In this document: one piece after another, positions 28,869 through 35,927 of the stretch
Layout of the letters: every line of letters starts with the position of its first letter
How positions within the stretch are numbered: position 1 is the first letter of the stretch
From: GWE2-42-39 sp963668595
GTDB lineage: Bacteria; Bacteroidota; Bacteroidia; Bacteroidales; Prolixibacteraceae
Assembly: GCA_963668595.1 (NCBI GenBank)
Contig: OY764876.1
Location: 2,976,001-3,040,000, forward strand
Length of the DNA: 64,000 nucleotides
Direction: 5' to 3'
The notes under the pieces: generated by a model
Database searches by the model: none
The model's input: only the letters and a program-made list of their open reading frames with translations
Told to the model about the DNA's origin: nothing
Translations under genes and position numbers: made by a program

Positions 28869-28877
28869 CAAAAATTA
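28869..28877 (-). promoter_or_regulatory. Possible -7 element before glpT
   Basis: TAATTTTTG on the minus strand, one base longer than TAnnTTTG, 43 bases before the glpT start. Two ATGTAAT direct repeats flank it (minus strand of about 28874-28880 and 28903-28909), and a CCGAAT/ATTCGG hairpin (28882-28901) lies just upstream, possibly a weak glpD terminator. Confidence 0.3.
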
Positions 28878-28913
28878 CATTCCGAATAAAATTGAATTCG
28901 GTTTATTACATTT

Positions 28914-30476
28914 TTATGACAAAATATAAGAAGAAGCCAACTGACGGTATTCTTCAACCTGCTGTTCTTCCCAACTCTTATCTTTTCCAAATTCTTCGGC
29001 CATAATAGAAGCTACTTTCGGAGCAATCCGAACACTTTCTTTTGCATCAAGGAACAATGCCCGTGTACGGCGAGCCAAAAAGTCTTCAATGTTACGCGCC
29101 ATTTCTTCCCTGATACTCCAAATTACTTGTGCTTTAATAATGTGTAGCTCTTTGCTCAGCATCTCGCCAAGTGTATGATCTGATTTCACCATCGCCAGCA
29201 TCTTTTCCTCATCGGTGCCATAAAAGTAATAGGGATTATTCAAATCCACATTCTCTTTGTATCCATGAATTTTGCAGCAAGTAGTGCTTGAATCAGCGAT
29301 CTGCATATTGAATTTATTTTTCAGCAAGTCGATAACATCTTGTGCCATTTGTCGGTAAGTGGTCCATTTACCACCAGTAATGGTAACCAAACCAGAATCC
29401 GAAACCTCAATAATATGTCCGCGAGAAATTTCTTTAGTGCTTTTTCCTTCTCCTTTTGGAGCTGCCAATGGACGCAATCCGGCAAATACGCTTTTTACAT
29501 CAGCACGTGTCGGAGGTTTAACAAGAAAACGTCCGGCTGTTTCCAATATGAAATCGATTTCCTGATCAAGGGGACGCGGTTCAATTTCGGCTACTTTTTT
29601 CTGAATATCGGTGGTTCCTACTACCACTTTATTGTGCCACGGAACAGCAAAAAGCACGCGTCCGTCGCTGGTTTTAGGAATCATGATTGCATAATCACCC
29701 GGAACAAATTCGCGATCGATAACCAAGTGAACACCCTGACTAACACGAACCAATTCGCGTGCATTCGGATCGTCCATTTTAAGCACATCATCAACAAAAA
29801 CGCCGGTGGCATTCAGTACTGCTTTGGCTTTAATCGAATATATTTTTCCTGATTCCTGGTCAGTGACTTTCACTCCGTTCACTTTTCCATTTTCTTTACT
29901 AAGATGGGTAACTTTCATATAATTCAAGGCTGTTCCGCCTTTTTCAACAAAAGTTTGTACCATATTGATCGCCATACGCGAATCATCGAACTGTCCATCG
30001 TGATAGATAACCCCTCCGTATAATTTTTCAGAAATCAGCGTTGGAATTTTTTTGAGTGTCTTTTCTTTTGAGAAAGGTTTCGAACGTCCGAGGCTGAGTC
30101 GGCCTGCAAGCATATCGTACATTACCAAACCAATTGTATAAAAAGGTACTCCCCACCACGTATAATTGGGAATAATGAAAGACTGGTCTTTTACCAGGTG
30201 AGGGGCATTCTTTTTCATTCTGCCTCGTTCTCTTAACGCTTCTTTTACCAGAGCAACATTGCCCTGTGCAAGATAACGTACCCCTCCATGCACCAGTTTA
30301 GTACTTCTACTGGATGTTCCCTTTGCAAAGTCGAATTGTTCAAGCAACAAGGTTTTCAATCCTCTGGTTTTAGCTTCAATTGCGGCTCCTATTCCTGTAG
30401 CTCCACCCCCGATGATAATCAAATCCCATCCTTCTTTCTGAGACTCGATATCCAATAGCATTTTTTCCCGTATCAT
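28914..30476 (-). CDS. glpD: FAD-dependent sn-glycerol-3-phosphate dehydrogenase
   Basis: 520 residues from MIREKMLLDIE; the frame extends 41 codons upstream but that stretch overlaps the likely promoter at 30533-30563. The Rossmann FAD motif is DLIIIGGGATGIGAAIEA, followed by the GlpD signature GTSSRSTKLVHGGVRYL and the C-terminal GGKWTTYRQMAQD. The enzyme oxidises glycerol-3-phosphate to dihydroxyacetone phosphate at the inner membrane, passing electrons to quinone. Neighbours are a kinase homologue upstream and glpT downstream. Confidence 0.95.
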   Translation of the reverse strand: MIREKMLLDIESQKEGWDLIIIGGGATGIGAAIEAKTRGLKTLLLEQFDFAKGTSSRSTKLVHGGVRYLAQGNVALVKEALRERGRMKKNAPHLVKDQSFIIPNYTWWGVPFYTIGLVMYDMLAGRLSLGRSKPFSKEKTLKKIPTLISEKLYGGVIYHDGQFDDSRMAINMVQTFVEKGGTALNYMKVTHLSKENGKVNGVKVTDQESGKIYSIKAKAVLNATGVFVDDVLKMDDPNARELVRVSQGVHLVIDREFVPGDYAIMIPKTSDGRVLFAVPWHNKVVVGTTDIQKKVAEIEPRPLDQEIDFILETAGRFLVKPPTRADVKSVFAGLRPLAAPKGEGKSTKEISRGHIIEVSDSGLVTITGGKWTTYRQMAQDVIDLLKNKFNMQIADSSTTCCKIHGYKENVDLNNPYYFYGTDEEKMLAMVKSDHTLGEMLSKELHIIKAQVIWSIREEMARNIEDFLARRTRALFLDAKESVRIAPKVASIMAEEFGKDKSWEEQQVEEYRQLASSYILS

Positions 30477-30532
30477 TTGCCTATTTGTGTTTTGTGTGTT
30501 TATAGAATGTATAATATCAGAGTATGTATTGT

Positions 30533-30563
30533 CAAATTTAATAGTACATTGTAATGCGATGTA
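30533..30563 (-). promoter_or_regulatory. Promoter and dyad before glpD
   Basis: On the minus strand a TAAATTTG -7 element (30540 to 30533) gives a start site near 30527 and a leader of about 50 nt for glpD. The spacer/-33 region is occupied by TACAT-N9-ATGTA (30545-30563), with further ATGTA half-sites at 30524 and about 30508. This could be an operator for the PadR protein encoded upstream; PadR sites are usually built from ATGT/ACAT half-sites. Confidence 0.45.
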
Positions 30564-30612
30564 TTTAGTTATAAAAAATGGCAGAAACAGTTCTACCATA
30601 GAGTCTTACTGG

Positions 30613-32118
30613 CTAATCCAGGGGATCAATCCAGCTCAAAGCTTTGCTTATAGCCTTATTCCAATATTTTAAGAAATAATTTACCTTATCGCTATCCATC
30701 TCAGCCGTAAATGTTTTTGCAATCTGGTGCTGAGCTTTCAGTTCTTCTGTTCCATTCCAGAAACCAACTGCCAATCCGGCCAAATATGCAGCTCCCAACA
30801 AAGCCATTTTTGTTCTTACCGGTTGAACTACTGGAACACCTAATATATCCGACTGAAATTGCAACATCGTATCGTTCAGTATTGTCCCGCCAACACGTAA
30901 TTCAGGGATTTGCATTCCGGTGTCCGCTTCCATTGCTTTAATCACATCGGCTGATCGCAATGCAATCGCTTCAAGTGCTGCCCGGGCAATGTGTCCGGGT
31001 GTTGTGCCCATATTTAACCCAAATAATGTTCCCCTGGCATACTGATCCCAATAAGGGGCTCCCAAACCTGTGAACGAAGGAACAATGAAAACACCTCCAC
31101 TATCCGGTTCCGACTTGGCCAAACTCTCCACTTCATCCAGTGAGTCAATTAAGTTCAACCCGTCCCGAAGCCATTGTATTGCTGTATTCCCGTTGAAAAC
31201 ACTTCCTTCCAATGCGTAGGTCACCTCGTTGCCTATTTGCCAGGCAATGGTGGTGATCAGTTTATGATTTGAAAAAACCGGTTGGTTTCCAGTATTCATC
31301 AAAATAAAACAACCTGTATTATAGGTGTTTTTTACCATTCCTTTCTCAAAACATTGCTGCCCAAACAAAGCAGCCTGCTGGTCGCCAATCATCGCTGCCA
31401 GCGGAATTGATTCACCAAAGATGGACGAGTGAGTTTCAGCATAAATCTCGCTGGAAGATTTCACCTCAGGCATCATACTTCGGGGTATGTTCATCAGATC
31501 AAGCAATTGCTGATCCCAATCCATGGTATTGATATTGAACAACATGGTTCGGCTGGCATTCGACACATCAATAATGTGGCACAAACCTTTTGTAAATTTC
31601 CAAATAATCCATGAGTCAACCGTTCCGAAAGCCAGCTTGCCCTGTTCTGCTAATTCGCGCGCTCCTTTAATATGATCAAGGAGCCACATAATTTTTGTAG
31701 CAGAAAAATAGGCATCAATTTGCAAACCTGTTTTCTCTCGAATAATATTCTCAAAACCCTGATCCCGCAGTTTATCACAAATACGGGAAGTCCTTCTGTC
31801 CTGCCAAACAATTGCATTGGCCACCGGTTTCCCGGTTTCCCGATTCCATAAAATGGTTGTTTCCCGTTGATTGGTAATTCCAATCCCTGCAATATCCGAA
31901 GCCGTTAATCCTTTTTTGAAGATTGCGTCATAAGCTACAGATGCAATAGAATACCACAATTCGCTGGCATCCTGCTCAATCCATCCGGGTTTGGGAAATG
32001 ATTGTTCGAATTCTTTCGATGATTCAGAATAAATTTCACCTTCGTGATTGAAAACCACTGCACTTGCAACCGTCGTTTCTAGGTCTAATGATAGAATATA
32101 TTTTTCTTTAGTACTCAT
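30613..32118 (-). CDS. Glycerol kinase paralogue with eroded ATP site (possible pseudokinase)
   Basis: 501 residues, full-length and collinear with GlpK, no frameshift. Glycerol contacts are all kept: ITNQRETT, DAYFSATK, IGDQQAALFGQ and TGCF. The nucleotide side is not: the phosphate loop DQGTTSSR reads DLETTVAS (Gly to Glu, Arg to Ser), YGTGCF reads YNTGCF, the glycine matching E. coli G311 is Asn (FNGNTAIQW), and the Asp of LRVDGG is deleted (LRVGGTILND). The canonical copy at 13389-14882 has every one of these residues. The protein may bind glycerol without phosphorylating it, for example as a sensor, or use a different donor. It follows a PadR regulator by 16 bp and precedes glpD. Confidence 0.9.
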   Translation of the reverse strand: MSTKEKYILSLDLETTVASAVVFNHEGEIYSESSKEFEQSFPKPGWIEQDASELWYSIASVAYDAIFKKGLTASDIAGIGITNQRETTILWNRETGKPVANAIVWQDRRTSRICDKLRDQGFENIIREKTGLQIDAYFSATKIMWLLDHIKGARELAEQGKLAFGTVDSWIIWKFTKGLCHIIDVSNASRTMLFNINTMDWDQQLLDLMNIPRSMMPEVKSSSEIYAETHSSIFGESIPLAAMIGDQQAALFGQQCFEKGMVKNTYNTGCFILMNTGNQPVFSNHKLITTIAWQIGNEVTYALEGSVFNGNTAIQWLRDGLNLIDSLDEVESLAKSEPDSGGVFIVPSFTGLGAPYWDQYARGTLFGLNMGTTPGHIARAALEAIALRSADVIKAMEADTGMQIPELRVGGTILNDTMLQFQSDILGVPVVQPVRTKMALLGAAYLAGLAVGFWNGTEELKAQHQIAKTFTAEMDSDKVNYFLKYWNKAISKALSWIDPLD

Positions 32119-32134
32119 TGCAACGCTGTTCCAC

Positions 32135-32479
32135 TTATTCCTTTATATTATTTATTTGATTGATTGACAAATTCAAAGACTCCATGTATTCCCTCATTAT
32201 TTCAAGTTGTTTAACGCCTTCGTCTGTCAACTGATAATATTTTCTTGGAATTCCAACCTCCATCTCAATCCACTCCGATTTCAACAAGTTTTCTTTTTTT
32301 AGCCGGTTTAGCAGTGGATAAATCGTTCCCTCTGCTATTTCCATGCCTGCAAAGCGATTAATGTCGGCAATTAGCTCATATCCATAACAAGGTTTCGATT
32401 TTAAGATTAGCATGATTATGTATTCTAATAGCCCTTTTTTAATCTGAGATTTCCACCTGGAAATAAAATATGTGTCCAT
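32135..32479 (-). CDS. PadR-family transcriptional regulator
   Basis: 114 residues from MDTYFISRWKSQI. A nine-codon longer frame (from 32506) would begin inside the promoter box at 32504-32511, so the shorter start is chosen. It is a winged-helix protein with the PadR hallmarks CYGYELI, EGTIYPLLNRLKKENLL and PRKYYQLTDEG, and a short C-terminal dimerisation helix. PadR proteins repress by binding ATGT/ACAT dyads and respond to small ligands. As the first gene ahead of the glycerol kinase paralogue and glpD it is the likely local regulator of the glycerophosphate genes. Confidence 0.9.
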   Translation of the reverse strand: MDTYFISRWKSQIKKGLLEYIIMLILKSKPCYGYELIADINRFAGMEIAEGTIYPLLNRLKKENLLKSEWIEMEVGIPRKYYQLTDEGVKQLEIMREYMESLNLSINQINNIKE

Positions 32480-32503
32480 TCGCAAAATAAAAACTTGGTG
32501 ATA

Positions 32504-32535
32504 CAAACTTAGAGATTATTACATAGCAATACAAG
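32504..32535 (-). promoter_or_regulatory. Promoter of the padR-kinase-glpD array
   Basis: Minus strand: -7 TAAGTTTG (32511 to 32504) and a -33-like CTTGT (32535 to 32531) separated by about 19 nt. The start site near 32498 leaves about 19 nt before the padR ATG at 32479. TACAT (about 32520) and ATGTA (about 32551) half-sites are nearby, like those before glpD. Confidence 0.6.
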
Positions 32536-32605
32536 GTGTCTTGCAAGAAAATGTATTTTTAAAATATGTTTTCCAACACTTGTACGAAAATTTCTACAAT
32601 AATAA

Positions 32606-33295
32606 CTAAACTAAGATTTTCCGCAAACAATTCATCCCATCTTCCTGATTTACTTGCAATACAAACGGGAAGCGATTCAAGTCGAGGCACAGATCAAAAT
32701 CCGAAGAGGGAGACCATGCCTGATTTTCATCTTCAAAAAAACGGGCGCCACTTCCTTTTCTTAGTCTTTCAACCATCGAAGCAAAATCGTTTTTTCGCCC
32801 TTCCAACTCATTAGTAACATATTCGGCCAAAAAGGTATCTTCATCAATCGGATACTCGCAACTGTAACCCATACATACCAACGATACTTCTTCCGGATTT
32901 TTATCGCGAATGTATTTCACTATTGCTCCGGCATTTACAAAACTTCCGGTAATAATTTCATCGGCATTTACAGCGGCGGTAATTCCTTGCGTTCCCGAAC
33001 TGGTAGTCTGGACAAATGTTTTGCCGCTCAAGTTAGCCTCGCAAAGATGTGTTGGAGAGTTTCCAAAATCGAATCCTTCAGGCTTCCGCTCAAAACGTTC
33101 GCCCATTAAAATATAGTCGGGATGATTGGCTTTCATGCGATATGCCAGTTCAATATCGCCTACAGGGTAAATTTTTAATGCTCCCTTATCGAATACATAA
33201 CAGGCTGTTGAGAAAGCCCGAAAAACATCGATAATTACAGTGAGTCCGGTCGCTTTTCTTGCTCCGTCGAGTAACTGATAAGTGGTTATTTGCAT
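32606..33295 (-). CDS. ComB-family 2-phosphosulfolactate phosphatase homologue
   Basis: 229 residues from MQITTYQLL; a frame extending to 33334 overlaps the preceding small gene and is rejected. The ComB signatures are VIIDVFRAFSTACYVFDKGA, LMGERFERKPEGFDFGNSP and VQTTSSGTQGI, with GSFVNA. ComB is a Mg-dependent acid phosphatase of methanogen coenzyme M synthesis, but bacterial homologues are widespread and their substrate is largely unknown; a sulfonate such as sulfolactate is possible. Last gene of the lipA operon, 13 bp after the YkoF-like gene. Confidence 0.88.
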   Translation of the reverse strand: MQITTYQLLDGARKATGLTVIIDVFRAFSTACYVFDKGALKIYPVGDIELAYRMKANHPDYILMGERFERKPEGFDFGNSPTHLCEANLSGKTFVQTTSSGTQGITAAVNADEIITGSFVNAGAIVKYIRDKNPEEVSLVCMGYSCEYPIDEDTFLAEYVTNELEGRKNDFASMVERLRKGSGARFFEDENQAWSPSSDFDLCLDLNRFPFVLQVNQEDGMNCLRKILV

Positions 33296-33308
33296 TTCTT
33301 TGTAATCG

Positions 33309-33560
33309 TTATTCTTCCTGCACCTTGCAGGCATTGGCTATTTTCAGCACAAAAACAGAAGGGTACTTTTCCATCAACGGTCTCAAACTGTTTTGAAGAA
33401 TTCCCATCACTGTTTCGTACTCTCCGGAAATGAGTGTGCTCATCACTCCTGTTTCCACAGAGATTTGCGAAGATACAGAAAGCAAATCAAGCAATTGCTG
33501 TACTGCTCCGCTATATTTTTCAACCAATGGATAATAACTGATCTCGACGGTAATATACAT
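33309..33560 (-). CDS. Small YkoF/thiamine-binding-like protein
   Basis: 83 residues, cytoplasmic. The pattern MYITVEISYYPL, then SVETGVMSTLISGEYETVM and a final strand FVLKIANAC, is a ferredoxin-like alpha/beta fold seen in the YkoF/MTH1187 group, in which known members bind thiamine or its pyrimidine. It lies between the methyltransferase (2 bp) and comB (13 bp), so it is certainly co-transcribed. Ligand here is unproven. Confidence 0.7.
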   Translation of the reverse strand: MYITVEISYYPLVEKYSGAVQQLLDLLSVSSQISVETGVMSTLISGEYETVMGILQNSLRPLMEKYPSVFVLKIANACKVQEE

Positions 33561-33562
33561 TT

Positions 33563-34210
33563 TTAATTTTTTTGAACAGAAGCGCCCATAAACACTCCGG
33601 AGATTGCTTGATCAACTTCCTGTTTGTCAAGCAATTCAAAATCCAGAGAAAGAAAAACGCATTCCTTTATTTCAGGAGAGCCTCCGATTGTTCTCAATCG
33701 TTGTTCCAGCTCATCACCTGTCATAAAATAGCCATGTTTGAATACCGGATCCTGATTCTTATTTTTACCGACCACCGAATCAGCATTCAAACATCCGGCA
33801 ATTAACCAGCCTCCGGGCTTCAATACCCGCTTAATTTCTGAAAAAGCCCGATCCATATCGCCACAAAACTCAAGGGCAGTAATCACCGCCACCTGATCGA
33901 ACGATGCATCGGCAAAAGGTAATTGCAATACACTGGCCATCATAAATTCGACTCCTGAAATATTCTTTTTAATGGCAAGCTGCATCATCGGTTCCGATAC
34001 GTCGGTGCCCAAAACTGAAAAGCCAGATTTAACAAAAAATTCGGTCCAGTGGCCTGTTCCGCAACCTATTTCCAGCATTCGACCCGGCTCTATCGATGAT
34101 AAAAAACCGGATATTACCTCTTTTTCAATGCGATCGATCGCTGCGCCTTGTTCCTCGGAATAATAGGCATCATAACGCAAAGCAACTTCGTTGTCAGCAA
34201 AAATATTCAT
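33563..34210 (-). CDS. Class I SAM-dependent methyltransferase
   Basis: 215 residues. Motif I is MLEIGCGTGHWTEFF, motif II/III region DVSEPMMQLA and ALEFCGDMDRAFSEIKRVLK PGG; overall a Methyltransf_11-type small-molecule methylase. Substrate unknown. It starts 9 bp after lipB and ends 2 bp before the YkoF-like gene, so it belongs to the lipA-lipB-comB operon. Confidence 0.88.
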   Translation of the reverse strand: MNIFADNEVALRYDAYYSEEQGAAIDRIEKEVISGFLSSIEPGRMLEIGCGTGHWTEFFVKSGFSVLGTDVSEPMMQLAIKKNISGVEFMMASVLQLPFADASFDQVAVITALEFCGDMDRAFSEIKRVLKPGGWLIAGCLNADSVVGKNKNQDPVFKHGYFMTGDELEQRLRTIGGSPEIKECVFLSLDFELLDKQEVDQAISGVFMGASVQKN

Positions 34211-34219
34211 CAGCTCGTT

Positions 34220-34888
34220 TTAATAAATTGCGTTGAACTCTTCGCGCACAATCTGTTTTATTTCTTCCATATCAACTTTTCGCTCCAATTCGCGCTCCAA
34301 CGAAGTTACTCCATACGAAATAAATCCGCAGGGATTAATATAATTGAAGTAACGCATGTCGGTATTCACATTCAGCGCAAAACCATGCATGGTAACATAA
34401 CGACTCACCCGCACTCCAATTGCGCATATTTTCCGGGCTTTAGCTGGTTTTTCTGCATCGAGCCAAACACCGGTTGCTCCTTCCTTGCGTCCACCGGTCA
34501 ATCCATAGCGAGCAATGGTTGCAATAATTGCATCTTCCATTTTCTCGATATACTCACGCACCCCGATATGAAAATATTCCAGATCAATAATCGGATAGCC
34601 CACTAATTGGCCGGGACCATGGTATGTAATATCGCCTCCACGGTTTATTTTGTAAAAGGTAGCATCTATCTTTTTCAGAAAATCGCCATGAATAAGCAGA
34701 TTTGCCTCATCCCCGCTTTTCCCAAGAGTATAAACATGCGGGTGCTCAACCAATAAAAAACGGTTCAGTTCCGTTGCGCCACCACTGCTCCGTTTTTGAG
34801 CAACCACCTCATCCAGAATTTTTTCCTGATAATCCCAGCATTCTTTGTAGTCTTTCAAACCTACATCTTCAAAATTAAAATTGGCCAT
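34220..34888 (-). CDS. lipB: Octanoyltransferase
   Basis: 222 residues from MANFNFEDVGLKDY. It carries the LipB signature NRGGDITYHGPGQLVGYPI, and the acyl-transfer pair: the lysine in KARKICAIGV and the cysteine in YINPCGF. It moves octanoyl from acyl carrier protein to the lipoyl domains of 2-oxoacid dehydrogenases and GcvH. Follows lipA by 42 bp. Confidence 0.96.
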   Translation of the reverse strand: MANFNFEDVGLKDYKECWDYQEKILDEVVAQKRSSGGATELNRFLLVEHPHVYTLGKSGDEANLLIHGDFLKKIDATFYKINRGGDITYHGPGQLVGYPIIDLEYFHIGVREYIEKMEDAIIATIARYGLTGGRKEGATGVWLDAEKPAKARKICAIGVRVSRYVTMHGFALNVNTDMRYFNYINPCGFISYGVTSLERELERKVDMEEIKQIVREEFNAIY

Positions 34889-34930
34889 ATTCTTTTGAAT
34901 TTTAATCGTTTTTATCAGCAAAAAGAGTCG

Positions 34931-35794
34931 TTATGCTTCAGCATGTTTCTCGGCACAATACGACGACCGTACCAGCGGACTACTTTCTACAAAAGAAAAA
35001 CCCTTTTCGAGCCCAATAGTTCGATAGCGATCAAATTGTTCGGGTGTAATGTATTCGGATACGGGTAAATGTTGCATGGTTGGAGCCAGATATTGTCCGA
35101 TAGTCATCACTTTACAACCCGCAGCAAGCAGATCATCCATGGTTTGCAGCACCTCGTCTTCAGTTTCGCCCAAACCAAGCATGATTCCCGATTTGGCCAC
35201 GAGGCCGGACTGCGCAATAGTCTGAATTACTTCGAGACTCCGGTGATATTTGGCAGCACTCCGAATATGAGGAGTAAGTCGTTCTACTGTTTCAAGGTTG
35301 TGAGAAATCACCTCCGGACGCACATCAATCACCTGTTGAATCAATTCCTTTTTCCCCTGAAAATCAGGGATCAGGACTTCGAGTTTAGTTTCCGGATTTA
35401 CTGTTTTCACCGTCAAAATTGTTTCGGCCCAGGCAGCTGCCCCCAAATCGGGCAAATCGTCGCGATCGACCGAAGTAATTACGCAATGTTTCAAGCCCAT
35501 GATCTGCACAGTACGCGCCACACGCATCGGTTCATCACGATCAACAGGAAGTGGTTTTCCTGTTTTTACCCCACAAAATTTACAATTTCGGGTGCAAATA
35601 TCTCCTAAGATCATCAGTGTTGCTGTTCCCCGGTTCCAGCATTCGCCAATATTCGGACAATTGCCGCTGGTACAAATCGTATTTAAACCATGACTGGCTA
35701 CCAGATTTTTCACCTTTGAATAGCTTTCGCCCTTGGGCATTTTCATTTTCATCCAGCGGGGCAAACGCTGTCGATCTTTCATTTCGTTTGACAT
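34931..35794 (-). CDS. lipA: Lipoyl synthase
   Basis: 287 residues from MSNEMKDRQRLPRWMKMKMP; upstream in-frame codons overlap its promoter (35812-35819). Both iron-sulfur motifs are intact: the auxiliary cluster CTSGNCPNIGECW and the radical-SAM cluster CTRNCKFC. It inserts two sulfurs into octanoyl groups to make lipoate. First gene of lipA-lipB-methyltransferase-ykoF-comB. A C-terminal SSPLVRSSYCAEKH is typical. Confidence 0.97.
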   Translation of the reverse strand: MSNEMKDRQRLPRWMKMKMPKGESYSKVKNLVASHGLNTICTSGNCPNIGECWNRGTATLMILGDICTRNCKFCGVKTGKPLPVDRDEPMRVARTVQIMGLKHCVITSVDRDDLPDLGAAAWAETILTVKTVNPETKLEVLIPDFQGKKELIQQVIDVRPEVISHNLETVERLTPHIRSAAKYHRSLEVIQTIAQSGLVAKSGIMLGLGETEDEVLQTMDDLLAAGCKVMTIGQYLAPTMQHLPVSEYITPEQFDRYRTIGLEKGFSFVESSPLVRSSYCAEKHAEA

Positions 35795-35811
35795 TGCTAA
35801 AAAAATTTGTG

Positions 35812-35819
35812 CAAAAATA
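35812..35819 (-). promoter_or_regulatory. -7 element of the lipA operon
   Basis: TATTTTTG on the minus strand, 17 bases before the lipA ATG, giving a leader of roughly a dozen nucleotides. No clear TTTG -33 box is visible at the usual spacing. Confidence 0.55.
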
Positions 35820-35915
35820 GCCCATTTTATCGGCTTCTCCCTGTTAAAAATCATTCAATTAAACGATCCGACAGGAATAATTGCATTGACAGACCCGAAC
35901 ATTTCGCCCGAATAT

Positions 35916-35923
35916 TATTTTTG
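35916..35923 (+). promoter_or_regulatory. -7 element of the TPR gene
   Basis: TATTTTTG lies only four bases before the first possible ATG (35928). With a start site 4-7 nt downstream of the box the transcript would be leaderless or nearly so. Confidence 0.5.
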
Positions 35924-35927
35924 TAGA

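Noticed and set aside
30613..32118. Calling the second glycerol kinase gene a pseudogene
   Set aside because: The frame is complete, full length and free of stops, with conserved glycerol pocket and C-terminus; changes are confined to the nucleotide site, so a functional divergent protein is more likely.
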